A DNA stretch of 64,000 nt from Norana najaformis (GCA_964023275.1 OZ029920.1:3959438-4023437); one strand, 5' to 3'; positions 1-11,424 are shown, counted from the stretch's first letter. Notes: generated by a model not told the origin, from the letters alone. Program-made: numbers and translations.

Positions 1-280
1 GTGATTAGTGAATCCCTCTTTCTTTATCCATCCCTCGTCTGGTCACCACCCTATTAAAGACAGCGGTGAATGTCGAGACAGATTAACTTAGATACAAATT
101 TCTGACAACAGATCTAGCCATGACAACCATATGGCGTCGTTAATCTGTGGAACACAGAAAATAGTCTATGTCTTGTGTGTTCTGTTTTATAAGCCCTCAT
201 TGGATATTGTAAAGGAGGTCATTATAATAAGCAAGATGTCCTTCAACACCTGCTACTTCCATTTGTATAACACCGATAAA

Positions 281-583
281 CTGCGATATAAAGGTGTCTG
301 AGCATAACCTAATAGCGTTTAGTTAGTGTAAACGTTTAACGACATCGGATGACTGCAGGAGTCGTAGAAGTGGACCTTTCATTAATTTACATTTAAAATA
401 TGTGTATCATTTCCAAATTTTAGCGCCTAAATGAAGTCATCTGAAACTGGTTGAAAATTAATATTGAGCATTCAACGACATCTTGTGGCTAAAATTGTCA
501 CTGACGTTGGTCTTACCCTACATCCCTACATTCCCATTCATAAACTTAGTTGGTTTTAATCTGCAGTATTCGTTTAGAACTAC
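281..583 (+). repeat. Module A, first part
   Basis: The arm motif (gcgatataaaggtgtc) is followed by a core (tttaacgacatcggatg) and then by aatgaagtcatctgaaact, a second core (caacgacatcttgtggc) and a trailing cttacccta segment. The order matches 27337-27660 and 41800-42040 on the same strand. Bases 1-280 hold only diverged fragments of the same background. Long open frames are absent. Confidence 0.7.
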
Positions 584-587
584 AGAA

Positions 588-632
588 TGTGTGTGTGCAT
601 GCGTGCGTGCGCGTGCTCGTGTGCGTGTGTGT
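588..632. repeat. Imperfect (GT)n/(GC) microsatellite
   Basis: Alternating purine-pyrimidine run (gtgtgtgcatgcgtgcgtgc and on) inside module-derived DNA. An open frame through it is rich in Cys, Ala and Arg only because of the repeat. Confidence 0.85.
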
Positions 633-789
633 TGCTTAATGATGTATCGGAACTGTCTACTTTTTCATTCACTAACTTCATGGATCGTATTTAATCGTAG
701 TAGAAGTTCCATTGTTTAACATCTAATATACGGTGATATACGGCGGGTTTACCAACTACGGTCGTCTACGAGTCACCAATTACACGTCC

Positions 790-977
790 GCAGAACCACA
801 ACAAAATTCGGAGAACGCTTCTTTGCGGTTTTAAATGTGTCACTGGACACATTTAAAACACGGCTAAAAACTTTTCTTTTCAGCTTATCGTTCGACGGCT
901 GAACGCACTGGTGGATGTACAGCGCCCTTTTTTGACCTCGGTTGTGTTACGGCGCTAAATAAATTGTATTATTATTA

Positions 978-1024
<47 letters not shown>
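790..1024 (+). mobile_element. CR1/L2-like LINE 3' end with (TTA)n tail
   Basis: An open stretch at 837-902 reads LDTFKTRLKTFLFSLSFDG then stop, the usual C-terminus of CR1/L2-type reverse transcriptases (FKxRLKTxLF). A short 3' UTR follows, ending in acggcgctaaataaattg and a (TTA)n tail from about 967. A GGCGCTATAAATAAAT-like end with a TTA tail is typical of L2-like elements. Upstream coding sequence is lost, so this is a strongly 5'-truncated copy. Class call is by motif recognition only. Confidence 0.65.
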
Positions 1025-1025
<1 letters not shown>

Positions 1026-1143
1026 GTTATTACTGTTCCTTAAAATATTGCAGTTTTTAATAAGTTATTTTAACAGTTCGAAGCGTCATCTCAGGAGGGC
1101 TCAGAGCATGGTGGTTATGTCCCGTAGAGGCAGATGACATTTC

Positions 1144-1157
1144 CTTATTATTATTTA

Positions 1158-1199
<42 letters not shown>

Positions 1200-1305
1200 T
1201 ATTATTATTTATTATTATTTATTATTATTATTATTATTATCATCATCATTATTATTATTATCATTATTATTATTATTATTATTATCATTATTATTATTAT
1301 TATTA
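1144..1305. repeat. (TTA)n microsatellite
   Basis: About 160 bp of TTA/TTTA units with a few CAT interruptions. It ends directly against a truncated R113 copy at 1308, so the tract occupies the place of that copy's missing portion. Confidence 0.9.
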
Positions 1306-1307
1306 CT

Positions 1308-1386
1308 GCATCAAAGACCGGCCGTTGACGTCGCCCTTCTCCTTTGTCCAGGCTTGGGACTGGCACTACCCCACATTGCAGGAGTT
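1308..1386 (-). mobile_element. R113 copy, truncated at its tail side
   Basis: Reads gcatcaaagaccggccgttg then the CCTTCTCCTTTGTCCAGG block, ending caggagtt. The part from agtagttcc to cttatg is replaced by the TTA microsatellite. Confidence 0.7.
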
Positions 1387-1669
1387 ACTTAATCGTATTT
1401 TTTATTTCCAAAGTTTAACGACATCTTATGGCTAGAGTGGCCTTTGACGTCTTTAAAAATTCTAATTTAGGTAGAGTTTATTGTTCATAAGTTTCTGTTA
1501 TTGTTTTTAGTTCGTTTGTCTTGCTATTTTCAGTTCGTATTTCGCTGGTTGTCTTGGGGTTCTTGTGGCGTCTAGGTATTCTTTTGATGGCCATATCAGC
1601 TTTTTTCTGTTTTTCTTCAAATTGTTTTGTTTCTTTTTTTAATTATTTTTTTGGTGGCCGTAAAGGCTG

Positions 1670-1814
1670 TAAACTTAATCGTAGTTTTAGTAGTTCCTCA
1701 GTTTTAACGACAGCTTATGGCATCAAAGGCCGTTGTCGTCGCCCTCCTCCTTTATCCAGGCTTGGGACTGGCACTACCTCCGAACAAGGCAGTGGCGGAG
1801 TTTAAACTTAATCG
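1670..1814 (-). mobile_element. R113 copy with 12-bp flanking direct repeats
   Basis: Full-length copy (1689-1802) of the 113-bp family. The 12-mer TAAACTTAATCG occurs at 1670-1681 and again at 1803-1814, directly after the gagtt end. A short tagtttt tract lies between the left repeat and agtagttcc, consistent with a decayed tail. Sense strand here means the strand that reads AACTCCGCC to GAGGAACTACT. Confidence 0.75.
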
Positions 1815-1928
1815 CAATAACACTCATTCATTTATATAGCTTAATCGTAATAACAATCATTCATTTATACAGCCTTTCAAAATGCGGTTAAAAGGTGTAT
1901 AAACCTAATCAAATTGTAATTTGTAATC

Positions 1929-2038
1929 AGTAATTATTTGACAGTGGTCTCACTGGTTCGGGTCGGGAGTGCCTCTGATGAGTCTGTTCTTGAAGTGGCG
2001 TTTTATAAATGTCAGATTACAATTACAATTACAACATA
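1929..2038 (+). mobile_element. CR1-like LINE 3' tail, (ACAATT)n end
   Basis: Nearly identical to the complement of 63515-63620: ttatttgacagtggtctcac, then gagtgcctctgatgagt, cttgaagtggcg, and a tail of attacaattacaatt. Only the non-coding 3' end is present. Confidence 0.6.
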
Positions 2039-2039
2039 T

Positions 2040-3050
2040 TTGCCCTATTAGCCAACAATTGTTTTAGTGGAAGCATCACGTGTTAAAGGGCATCTTGTTT
2101 ATATAATTAGCTCTTCTGCGGTATCCCATGTGTGCTCATAAGACAGACCATACAATACAGAGAATAATTTCTATGATCCACAGTTTAACGACGCCATGTG
2201 GTTGCCAGGGCTAGAATTTTTGTCAGAATTTTGTATCTAAGTTACTCTTCCTCGGCACTCCCCGCTGTCCTTAGTAAGGTGATGCGAAGCCGAGGGATAG
2301 ATAAAGGAGGGCTTCGATAATTACCTTTGTTTTGACACTTCTTCGGTACACATAAACAAACTAACTACCGTTAAGTAGGGCAATCGGTGTTCCTGTATAG
2401 CACAAAAGGCGCTATATACTACTAGGTCAATGAAGACGCAATGCCGTTAAATGAAAACTACAAATCGCTAGTTTTTTCCACGCCTCTCCGGTATTGATGT
2501 AAGGTTTGGACACCTTTTAATCGCTTTCTCAGACGCCATATAAACATGACATTCCTGATATATGATGTTAGACAGTAGGCTTGATTAAACTACACATATC
2601 GTTTAGAAATCGAATACGAAAATTCAGTTAAGCAACCTTGGAAATACTTAAAGCATTATACGAAATTAATAGAAGTACTTAATGTTTATTAAACATATTT
2701 TATCCCCACTGAGGCTGTTAATGTCGACCTTAGCTTACATTTATAATTATCGTTATTGATGGGAAACAGTTGGTTAGGTTCTGCGTGTGTGCGGGGGCCT
2801 GGCAGATGGTGGCATTTCGTCTTTCGTCGGGTTGTGCCAGTCCTAAGCCAGGATAAAGGAGGAGGATGGCAACGGTTACCATTCTCGATTTTTGTCACAG
2901 CGTCGACGCTGACCGAAACTATTACAATGCCATGTAGTATTAGGAGAGAGTGGTGGAGTAGAAGCGATTAATAATGCCATCCGGGATTGTTGATAGAATA
3001 CCAACGATGTAGTTCCAGTGTTTAACGACATTTTATAGCACATTTTATAG
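2040..3050. other. Old module mosaic, no gene
   Basis: Contains a minus-arm motif near 2505 (ggacaccttttaatcgc), cores near 2195 and 3020, and two diverged R113 relatives (about 2245-2370 and 2830-2885). No coding segment is supported. Confidence 0.55.
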
Positions 3051-3056
3051 ATTAGC

Positions 3057-3166
3057 AGTAGTTCCTCAGTTTAACGACAGCTTATGGCATCAAAGGCCTT
3101 TGCCGTCGCCCTCCTCCTTTATCCAGGCTTGGGACTGGCACTACCCCAAACAAGGTAGTGGCGGAA
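3057..3166 (-). mobile_element. R113 copy, full length
   Basis: Starts agtagttcctcagtttaac and ends ggtagtggcgga. It is preceded by an old core (gtttaacgacattttatagc) at 3018. Confidence 0.8.
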
Positions 3167-3633
3167 ATCCTTATCATTAGAATTAATAAATACATATGAA
3201 AATTATACACCCATCTGTACATATGGATGCTGCCACTTATGTAAAGGAAAATGAGTCTAAATCCAGGTCCGACCTCTGTCTAGAAATTGTTGATACCACT
3301 GATAAATTCAAACATTGTCAACTTGTAATAGGATGGATTTCATGCCATATCGGGCTGTTTCGAAATGACTGCGGGTAATTTCGGTGTCAACGGGTTTTGA
3401 GAGCCAAATGATGTCATCAGACACTAGACACAGTACAGTCAGTGGGGATTCTTCTAGTCGGCTAATTTCAAACGAACCTCATGTTTTTAATGAATCTAAC
3501 ACCGTTTAGGGTCGCACAGTCTGCCCTTCTATGAAGTATAAAAGGCGCTATATTAAGTGTGTGAACAGATATTGAGAAGCCTTGAATGAAGAAAAAGCAT
3601 AATGGTGTTAAGACGACATTGTATAATGTAGGC

Positions 3634-3830
3634 TATGTATGTATGTATATATGTATGTAGGTAGGTATGCATGTATGTATGTATGTATATATGTATGTAG
3701 GTATGTATGCATGTATGTATGTATGTATGTATGTATGTAGGTATGTATGTATGTATGTATGTATGTATGTATGTAGGTATGTATGTATGTATGTATGTAT
3801 GTATGTATGTATGTGTGTGTGTGTGTGTAT
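3634..3830. repeat. (GTAT)n then (GT)n microsatellite
   Basis: About 195 bp of gtat/gtag tetranucleotides ending in tgtgtgtgtg. On the minus strand it gives spurious His/Thr/Tyr-rich open frames. Confidence 0.95.
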
Positions 3831-4115
3831 GCAACAAATGTAGTGGATTAAAGGGACAGGGTCGCTGAATAAAAATCGTTTTATATGGGCATTTACGTTT
3901 GCCAGATTGGGAGCACATAAAAATATGAGATGACATTTTTTATCCAAAACCGAGATTCAAATTGCCATCAAGATAAGGATTAGCTTTGCACAACTAACGA
4001 TCACAAAGACAATATTATTCTCATCATGATTATGATGATAACAGTGACGACGATAATTATACCTGGTGTCGTTGGTTAAATTAGTGGATATGAAGATAAT
4101 GATGACGACGACAAC

Positions 4116-4172
4116 AGTGGCGATGGCGGTGGCGATGGCAGTGGCGATGGCGGTGGCGGTGGCGATGGGGTG
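4116..4172. repeat. (GGCGAT)n minisatellite
   Basis: Alternating ggcggt and ggcgat hexamers. It sits at the position of the GGT tract in the module E copy at 25.8 kb. Confidence 0.8.
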
Positions 4173-4289
4173 GTGAAGATGATGATGGTACGAGATGCTC
4201 TGTTTTAGTATAAAATGTTTTACTACTGTGAAATATAGGTACTTTTCATGTGTATGCCAAAGTCACAAAAATGGTTAAACAGTTGAAAA

Positions 4290-5015
4290 TATAAATATTT
4301 TAGGCAATCTTGAGACACCTTTAAATCGCTTTCACAATCTTTATATATTCCTCATTTTCACATATTTAATTTTCCGACATGGCTTGGTTTTTGCGTGAGG
4401 TATTGTCGACGTAAACGTTCCTGGCAACCATAAGAATTAATGTCGTTACGAAGTCGAACAAGAAGTCACAAGAAACTTGGAAGAATAATATTAGGCTACG
4501 CTGAAGCACTTTGTTATTGCTTTTCCAAAAGTGATTAATTGTAAATTTTCCTTAAATCCCTAATTATGTCGGTGGAAGTATAAATGCAAGCGAAGGTCGA
4601 CGTTAAGGGTCTATGCGGCCATACTGTAAATGGTATTTTAACATATGATTCTCCTAATAAAATCAATAACTGCTAAAATATTTTAAGTGTTACTCTACCG
4701 ATATTTCAAAACGTCGGCTTTTGTCCGCCTAAACGATAAGCGTATGCTAAACCAGCTTAGCTGAGGAATGGGAAGGTAAGTAAGATCAGCATCAATTGTC
4801 ATAGCAGTCACGATATGTCGCTAAACACTCGATATCAATACTCAGCCAGTTTAAGATGACTTTGTTTCAAGGGCTGAAATTTGGGGATAGTACAAATTGT
4901 AAAGTAAATGGAAAATAAGTATTGATTAAATTCAAAGGAATTTAAAGCCATAAGATATCGCTAAACACTAATTCTACTTTTAAAAATTAGTTAACGCTTA
5001 TACACCTTTATATCG
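4290..5015 (-). repeat. Module A, near-complete copy
   Basis: From gagacacctttaaatcgc to acacctttatatcgct. Between these lie, in order, gaagtcgaacaagaagtc, aaggtcgacgttaag, ctaaaccagcttag, a core near 4800-4830 and a gctgaaatttggggatag segment. The order mirrors 23770-24450 and 26036-26690. Confidence 0.75.
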
Positions 5016-5240
5016 CTGTTCCTCAGAGTGGCACAACCCAACAAAAGACAAGATATCACCATTGCCAGGTCTCCGCACACAGGGAGAGCCTAACCACCGG
5101 TTTCCCATTAATAATTAATATTAAGTGTTTAACTACAACTTATGGTTGCAAAGGCCGTCCACGTCGAACTCATCATTTGTCAGCGACAAAAATCAGATAA
5201 CAATTGTACGAAATTGAACTTTATATAACCAAGGAAGGAA

Positions 5241-5320
5241 GCGATAAAAAGGTGTCTTAGCGTAACCTAATAATTTATTTTAAATATAATATTTAATTAT
5301 GTTTATGCACTTTTAAATCG
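5241..5320. repeat. Head-to-head arm dyad
   Basis: gcgataaaaaggtgtctta and its near-complement gcacttttaaatcgc face each other across an AT-rich spacer (taatttattttaaatataat). Spacer orientation is opposite to that of the copies at 7281 and 16145. Confidence 0.65.
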
Positions 5321-5367
5321 CTTTTCCCACAGAAATTACGTTGGAAATAAGTCCAGGTAAGAGGTGA

Positions 5368-5545
5368 GTTTAATCGAGGTCTGAAGGCCAAAAAAAGTCT
5401 TTGTTAAACGAATATTTGCAGGAAGAGAATGCCAGAGTCTAGGGCCAGCGAGAGCTGTCTTTGACACGGAATAGTCAGACAAAGACAGCCAGAAGACCTG
5501 GTCGAGTAGAGACAAGTCTTGGGGTCAGTTCAGAGGGAAGAAAGC
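5368..5545 (-). mobile_element. CR1/L2-like RT C-terminal fragment
   Basis: The minus strand at about 5466-5368 reads SKTALAGPRLWHSLPANIR, the AxPxLWNSLP motif of CR1/L2-type elements. Another frame upstream (higher coordinates) gives RSSGCLCLTIP, which fits the RSxxxLxxP block that precedes that motif. Frame changes between the blocks mark a decayed copy. Confidence 0.6.
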
Positions 5546-6249
5546 GAGGTTGGCTGAAAAAATTTCTATACAATAAGCCGAGACGATAAGATGTATAAAC
5601 GCCTAAAACAAACTTCTTTTAAGTATTGCAATATATAATTTAGCAGGATTTTCCAGTTTATTGCATTTTTGAACCAGCACCCGCAGCCGACCAGCTTCGC
5701 TTACATTTAATCCGCTTTGTGTACACTCATCATAACGGATGAGCGAAAATGCAACATATATTTTGTTGAAAAGCAATTAAACGGTGTATAAGTTAAGATA
5801 TCGACGTCCAAGGCCCTCTAGCAAATTAGATGTCATTAAACAATGGATGACAGTACTAATCGCTAGTACTCCACCACATTTTCCTACTAATACAACATGG
5901 CGTTGTAGTAGCTTAGGTCTAGCGTCGACCCTGCGTCATAACGAAGATGATAAGCGTTGACATCTTCGTCCATTATCGAGGCTTCGTACTGTCACAAACC
6001 AAGAAAAGACAAAACATAGCCATTGCAGGCCCCCGCAAACACGTAGAACCGTACCAACGGTTTACCAATCAATAATATTGTTCAGTCTTTAACGACGTCT
6101 TATGGCTGCAAAGGTTAAGTTAGTGACTGAAAAAGTAGACAGCTTCTATACATCATTAAGCAACACACACGCACATGCGAATGGGAAGCGAAAGCACCCA
6201 TGCCCACACACATACATACATTCTGTAGGTCTAAACGAATACTGTAGAT

Positions 6250-6490
6250 TAAATCAAGTTGATGAATGGGTTCTAGGGATGAAGGGTAAGACCAACGTCA
6301 ATTGCCCTTTTAGCCACAAGATGTCGTTAAAAAGTCGATATTAATTTTCGGCCAGTTTCAAATGACTTCATTTAGGAGCTAAACCTTGGGGATAATACAC
6401 ATGATAATTTAATTATAAATTAAAGAAAGATCGACTTCAACCACTCTTGCAGCCATCAGATGTCGTTAAACTCAAACGCTAATGAAACAT
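6250..6490 (-). repeat. Module A, partial
   Basis: gatgaatgggttctaggg, gccacaagatgtcgttaaa, ggccagtttcaaatgactt, then gaaagatcgacttcaac and a second core. Same order as the middle of 23770-24450. Confidence 0.6.
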
Positions 6491-6495
6491 TATAC

Positions 6496-6801
6496 CAGTT
6501 TAAAACAAATCTAAAATCTCATATACTCAATGCACGTAGTTAAGTATTTTTTTGGTGCTTAGTTAAGTGTTTTTGTTTTGTTTAGGTTTATGCAATGACA
6601 TTGATTACAATAATTACTTATATTTTAGATTATTAATTGTTTTACTCAGTATTATACTGTCACCTTTTTGTAATCCATGATGTAAATAGGTGACCTTAGT
6701 AGCGGAACTGTTTGTTCCTTTTAGGTCAGCCCATTGGCACCACTGTATGTGACAGACTATAATTGTACTTGTTAATTATTTTTGGTTGTCAATAAAAAAT
6801 A

Positions 6802-6829
<28 letters not shown>
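6496..6829 (+). mobile_element. LINE 3' end with AATAAA and (TC)n tail
   Basis: An open end reads QFKTNLKSHILNARS then stop, again a CR1/L2-style C-terminus. About 240 bp of 3' UTR follow, with aataaa at 6791-6796 and then a (TC)n tract at 6801-6829 that may be the element tail. No match to the other LINE tails in the window, so this would be a different family. Confidence 0.45.
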
Positions 6830-6832
<3 letters not shown>

Positions 6833-6885
6833 TATTAGGTAATGCTTAGACACCCTTATATCGCAGATTAACAGTGTTATGTAAA

Positions 6886-6995
6886 AACTCCGCGCCTTTT
6901 TGAGGGTAGTGCCAGTCCTAAGCCTCGATTAAAAGGAGGGCGACGGCAACGGCCTTTGATGCCATAAGCTGTCGTTAAACTGAGGAACTACTACT
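6886..6995 (+). mobile_element. R113 copy, full length
   Basis: aactccgcgcctttttgagg to gaggaactactact; the tail shows two to three ACT units. It lies just downstream of a minus-oriented arm at about 6845. Confidence 0.8.
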
Positions 6996-7134
6996 GAACT
7001 CTATCGTAAACAAGTCAATCCTGTGTGTAGAAGTTAAGATGTTGAAGTCAACCATGCGATGTCATTAAACATTGGATACTACTGTTAATCGTTAGTTCTC
7101 TTGCGTAAAGACCTAATAATACTACATGGTACGG

Positions 7135-7243
7135 TAGAAGATTCTGTCTAGCGATGCTGTGTCATAACCAAGATGATCTGCGTCCCTATCCTCCTTCTTT
7201 ATCCAGTCTTCGGACTGGTACCAGCCCAGTTGTGGAGTTTCGC
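7135..7243 (-). repeat. Old resident R113 relative
   Basis: tctgtctagcgatgctgtgt, then cctccttctttatccag and gttgtggagtttcgcg. It shares the second half of R113 but has a different core. It continues without a break into the arm of the 7281 dyad, so it is part of the background unit and not an insertion. Confidence 0.6.
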
Positions 7244-7280
7244 GAAAGCCTAAACTAAAACTAGGAGTATTTAGCATAAA

Positions 7281-7362
7281 AACGTTTTAAAGGTGTATTA
7301 AAAGAGTTAAATATCATTATTTATAATAAATTATTATGTTACTTTGACACCTTTATATCGCT
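7281..7362. repeat. Head-to-head arm dyad
   Basis: aacgttttaaaggtgtatta, spacer gagttaaatatcattat/ttataataaattatta, then tgacacctttatatcgct. Same spacer orientation as the dyads at 9269, 11845, 12141, 14148 and 16145. Confidence 0.7.
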
Positions 7363-7799
7363 GAATTCCGTCATTACATATTCTTAATTTTCGTTCAGTC
7401 GCTAGTGATCCTGTCTTTTCAATATTAAGTGTAAGTTAAAATGCCGACATCAACCACACGATGTAACTAAACAGTGGATACAACTAGTAATCGTTAGTTC
7501 TCATGCATTAAGGCTTACTAATACTAATTGTAGAATTTTCTGTCTAGCGACGCTGTCAAACGCAGATGATTAGCATCGCTATGCGCCTTCATCTGGGCAT
7601 CTGATGAGGAGGGATATTTCGTACCACCCGGAAGTAGGTAGTGTTAGAGTTTCGTGAGAGATTAAACGAGAATTGTTGTTATCATATGGCATAGACAAAC
7701 CGAATTCAAGGTTGATGAACAAAATAAAATATAAAATTTATTATAAATATTAGCTCTCATTTAGACCACTTAATGGCCCTTCTTTCCATTTTACTAGAA

Positions 7800-7837
7800 T
7801 TGCTTCCAGGTTTGGATTAAGATTTACTGATCTTAAA
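7800..7837 (+). mobile_element. SINE 3'-end relic
   Basis: attgcttccaggtttggatt then aagatttactgatc. It matches the 3' end of the tRNA-derived SINE at 10211-10358 and is followed by module B-like sequence. Confidence 0.45.
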
Positions 7838-8264
7838 GAAAATCAAACGCTGAAGAGAATTTCCGGCATTATTAATCTGCAAGTTAGCAAAAATATGGGC
7901 CTTTTGCTCCTTATAAGAAATTCCGCCAATACTCTTTAAGCATCAATGTTTAACGACAGCTTATGGCATCAACGGCCCTGTCATCCACAAGATGTCATTA
8001 AACGACAGATGAGGTAAGATAATGTCGACGCCAAGGACCAATCTAAACATAGAATACTAAAGATATATTTGAAACAATAGAAAAATACAGTACGGCAAAA
8101 TTGTAAGATGTGTGCAGTTTCAGCCTCTTCCAAAATGTAAGTGTAAGATCTACGTCAACGGTCACTCGAGAAACAGGTGTCTTAAACGCCAGCTAATGTA
8201 ATAAGCGTTGTTTCGACACCTTTAGATCGCTTTTCAGGAAATTATAAATAAATCATTTGTTCGT

Positions 8265-8391
8265 TCAACAAAGAAGATTCCGCCACTGCCTTGTTTGGGG
8301 GTAGTGCCAGTCCAAAGTCTGGATAAGGAGGAGCGCAACGGCCTTTGATGCCATAAGCTGTCGTTAAACTGAGGAACTACTCAACAGAGAA
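8265..8391 (+). mobile_element. R113 copy with 11-bp flanking repeats
   Basis: Element 8276-8380 lacks a few bases of the GGAGGAGGGCGACGG block. It is flanked by tcaacaaagaa (8265-8275) and tcaacagagaa (8381-8391), which differ at one base. Confidence 0.75.
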
Positions 8392-8830
8392 CTTGAGCAA
8401 ACAGTTGTGTCCCTCTCCAGCAAAGATCTGCGCCTTTTCTTACAATCACTATTCTCGTCGTCGTCGTCGTCGTCATCATCATCATCATCATCATCGTCGT
8501 CGTCGTCGTCATCATCATCATCACCTTTAAAATATTTCCGCAAATTTTTAAATGTCTACTAAAATCCACTAGCATTCAGCAGATCATTTTATGCAAATCT
8601 TTCTGAGGCATTTACAAATGTACGATTTTCCAACACCACTATTAATAGAATTCGTCAAGCCTCGTTTCCCTTCTTGAAGACAATTTTTCGGAACACAAGA
8701 ACAGTTTTTCAACTGAAGAAATCAATCCTCGTTGTATCAACATCCGCCTATAAACTCAACAGAGGTTGAATCTTAGTCGTTAAATAGCACTGAGTTCTTA
8801 GCAACATCGCAGTTTTTTTCTACCTTATCA
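8392..8830 (+). repeat. Module B copy with CGT/CAT tract
   Basis: ccctctccagcaaagatctg, a (CGT)n(CAT)n tract at 8456-8522, cattcagcagatcatttta, agaattcgtcaagcc and gcactgagttcttagcaaca. Closest relative at 35340-35770, where the same position has only short CAT/CGT runs. Confidence 0.65.
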
Positions 8831-9268
8831 TTTAAAGATATCCATCAACGCAATTAACGAATTCAGAAAAATGGTTTATTTATAATGTTGCTAAAAGCCA
8901 TTTAAAGGTGCCTAAACAAATCTTATATTATTAGTTGGTGTATACGACATCAGTTGCTCTTCGGGGCCAGGCGTTACCGTCGATCTTACACTTCCTTTTC
9001 GGGAGAGTCTGAAGCTGCAACCATCTTATATTATTGCACCACCGTTTTTGAATATTACTGTTCAAAATTTAACCTTACCATACTGAGTTTAACGACATCT
9101 TGTGATTTTCTGGTCTTTGACATATACCTAAAATTATTATTTTTTCTTATAGATGAAAAACCATAATCTTTGTTGGTAATTTTTGTTAAGAGACACTGTC
9201 ACAAAATTAAGAAAGGCGAGGTTTCGAATTAAACTAAACGAAAATTAGGAGTAGTTAGCGTCGTAAGA

Positions 9269-9350
9269 AGAGATTTAAAGATGCATAGACGCAGTTAAAT
9301 ATAGTATTTATAATGAATTTTTAGGTTACATCGACACACCTTTATATTGC
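9269..9350. repeat. Head-to-head arm dyad
   Basis: agatttaaagatgcatagac, spacer ending tttaggttacatcgac, then acacctttatattgc. The right half is nearly identical to 10826-10870, where the left half is missing and an R113 tail fragment abuts. Confidence 0.65.
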
Positions 9351-9400
9351 TTATTTCCTTTTGCTATATATTTATCACTTCGTTCAGTAGCTAATTATAA

Positions 9401-9513
9401 ACTACGTCACTGCCTTGTTTGAAGGTAGTGCCAGTCCCAAGCCTGGATAAAGGAGGAGGGCGACGGCAGCGGCCTTTGATACCATAATCTGTCGTTAAAC
9501 TGAGGAACTACTA
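9401..9513 (+). mobile_element. R113 copy, full length
   Basis: actacgtcactgccttgttt to gaggaactactagg. gtagcta occurs on both sides (about 9387 and 9514), a possible short target duplication. Confidence 0.75.
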
Positions 9514-9827
9514 GGTAGCTATTTCCAGAAATATCGGCATCAACGGTTCTCTCACTCAGATGACGTCCTTTAACATTGGATAATATTATTATTCGCTAAT
9601 TCTTTTCCACATTTGGCCTCATAATATTAAATGGTATTGTTGTAGTTTGGGCCTAACGAGGCTGTGAATAATCTAACCTAAGACTTCTTTAGCGTGTTTC
9701 TCATAATGCCGAAAGCATCAGTCGATAGTAGCTTAAAGTCAAAATGTTAGTCAAAAATCATAAACCCATCAAGAAACTAGAAGTTAGGCTACGGTGAGTA
9801 AGAAACGTAAGAAAGTTAAAGGTGATA

Positions 9828-9945
9828 TGTCCTAAGTTTAGACCTGAACGGCACTAAAGAATTGCCAGAACGAACTGAGCAAGGCAGTGAATTCCAAAGC
9901 CTTGGACCAGCTAACGAGAAGACCCGAGAGCCCAAAACTGTTCGG
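9828..9945 (-). mobile_element. CR1/L2-like RT C-terminal fragment
   Basis: Reads FSLAGPRLWNSLPCSVR and then PFRSKLRT on the minus strand in one frame. This is the standard C-terminal block of CR1/L2-type reverse transcriptases. Nothing upstream is preserved. Confidence 0.65.
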
Positions 9946-10210
9946 CTATCGGCTATAGGTCACGTTAAATTTTGAAAAAAAATTGTCAGGATGCCTGGGT
10001 TATTTATTGACGGTGTGAGGTAAGATCGAAAACAGCGGCGCTGGCCACTCATAAGACACATTGAACATTGTATACATCAGGCGGCGCTTGGACACCTTTA
10101 AATCGGTTTTCTGTATGTTATATAAGAAACTCATTCGGGTAATTTGAAATTTTAGTGCCTGTACGGTCTTTAGGTACCATAAGATGTCCTTAACCTTCGG
10201 AACCGCTAAT

Positions 10211-10356
10211 TGGGGCACGGTAGCTGATCGGATAGAGCGCTCGGATTGTGAAGCAGGGAGTACGGGTTCGAGCATCCCCTTACAGACGCAAACTGTGTAT
10301 GGAGCTTTAGCGAGTCCTTCATGTATGATTGCTTCGAGGTTTGGATTCAGATTTAC

Positions 10357-10358
<2 letters not shown>
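10211..10358 (+). mobile_element. tRNA-derived SINE, copy 1
   Basis: The head folds like a tRNA: A box tagctgatcgg at 10221-10231, B box gggttcgagca at 10264-10274, and an anticodon loop ttgtgaa. The body ends with gcttcgaggtttggattcag and atttactga, followed directly by a (GAT)n tract that serves as tail. Two more copies lie at 53917-54030 and 55904-56019. Confidence 0.75.
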
Positions 10359-10396
<38 letters not shown>

Positions 10397-10505
10397 AATG
10401 ATGATGATGATGATGATGATAATAATAATAATAATAATAATAGTAGTAGTAGTAGTAGTAGTGGTAGTAGTAGTAGTAACAACAACAACAACAACAACAA
10501 CAACA
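10358..10505. repeat. Compound microsatellite GAT-AAT-AGT-AAC
   Basis: Four successive trinucleotide blocks: (GAT)n, (AAT)n, (AGT)n, (AAC)n. Each switch changes one base of the unit, suggesting stepwise spread of point mutations. Six overlapping spurious open frames result. Confidence 0.95.
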
Positions 10506-10554
10506 ATTGTTACTTTCTACCATGTATAATGCAACAAATATACAAAATATAATT

Positions 10555-10770
10555 CGCCGAGCACTAATTGTCTCCCTCCTTAAAGAAATCAAACCCAGAG
10601 GAGATTTTCAGCATTATTGCAAGTTAGCAGATAAGTTCCCCTTATAACAAAATCTACCGATACTCTCTTTAAACGCTGAAGATAATATTTTTAAATTGTA
10701 TTTAAATGCTTATCGACATCTTGTAGCTCACATCGGAGTTTACTGCGACCTTTCCGCACAGATATCGTAG
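10555..10770 (+). repeat. Module B, distal part
   Basis: gccgagcactaattgtctcc, aaagaaatcaaacccagagg, gcaagttagcagataag, then tcgacatcttgtagctcac. It is the continuation of a module B unit interrupted by the SINE and its microsatellite tail. Confidence 0.55.
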
Positions 10771-10792
10771 GACACAGCATGGTGACTAATAA

Positions 10793-10812
10793 GTAGTAGT
10801 TCCTCAGTTTAT
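10793..10812 (-). mobile_element. R113 tail fragment
   Basis: aagtagtagttcctcagttt only, joined to the right half of an arm dyad. Confidence 0.5.
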
Positions 10813-11424
10813 AATGAATTGTAATACTTATAATGAATTTTTAGGTTACATCGACACACCTTTATATTGATTATTTGCTTTGCTATATATTTATCATTTC
10901 GTTTAGTAGCTAATGATCTTCGTTATGAAACAGCGTCGTTAAACAGAAACAGTCTCCAAACATTATAGTTGTTTTTCAGACAATGTAATTCAAGGTCGAC
11001 ATCAACGGCCTTTGACAGTCGCGAGATGTCGTTAAACAGTGGAACTACCACTAACGATTGTAGTAGCAGTCTGAAACGACAGATGAGGTAAGGTAATGTC
11101 GACGCCAAGAACCTGTCAAACATAGAATACTTATGGCATCAAAGGGTGTTGAATTCGTCGATCAGAAACGTTTTTGTAGTTTTCACAGCTTTTCGATAAT
11201 TGTTTTAACAAAGATGACTGTAACCATGAAAAAAGCAAACTAAAGGTGTCTAAACTCAAATTAATATTATTGCTAGTAATCCAAGTGCTGTAATGAAATC
11301 ATAAGTAACTTCAGATATTGATGTCAACGGCCCTGCCATCCAAAGATGTCATCAAGCAGTGGATACCATTATTAATCGCAAGTTCTCTACTCTTATAAAG
11401 TACAGTAAGGCGAATGTCAAGTGA

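Larger units (their letters stand above)
3590..4260 (+). repeat. Module E with embedded microsatellites
   Basis: Shares tcatgattatgatgataaca and gagatgctctgttttagtat and actactgtgaaatataggta with 25650-25985 and 18660-18985. In this copy the internal simple repeat is GGCGAT-type, and a GTAT tract (3634-3830) is inserted upstream. Ends just before a minus-oriented arm at about 4303. Confidence 0.6.
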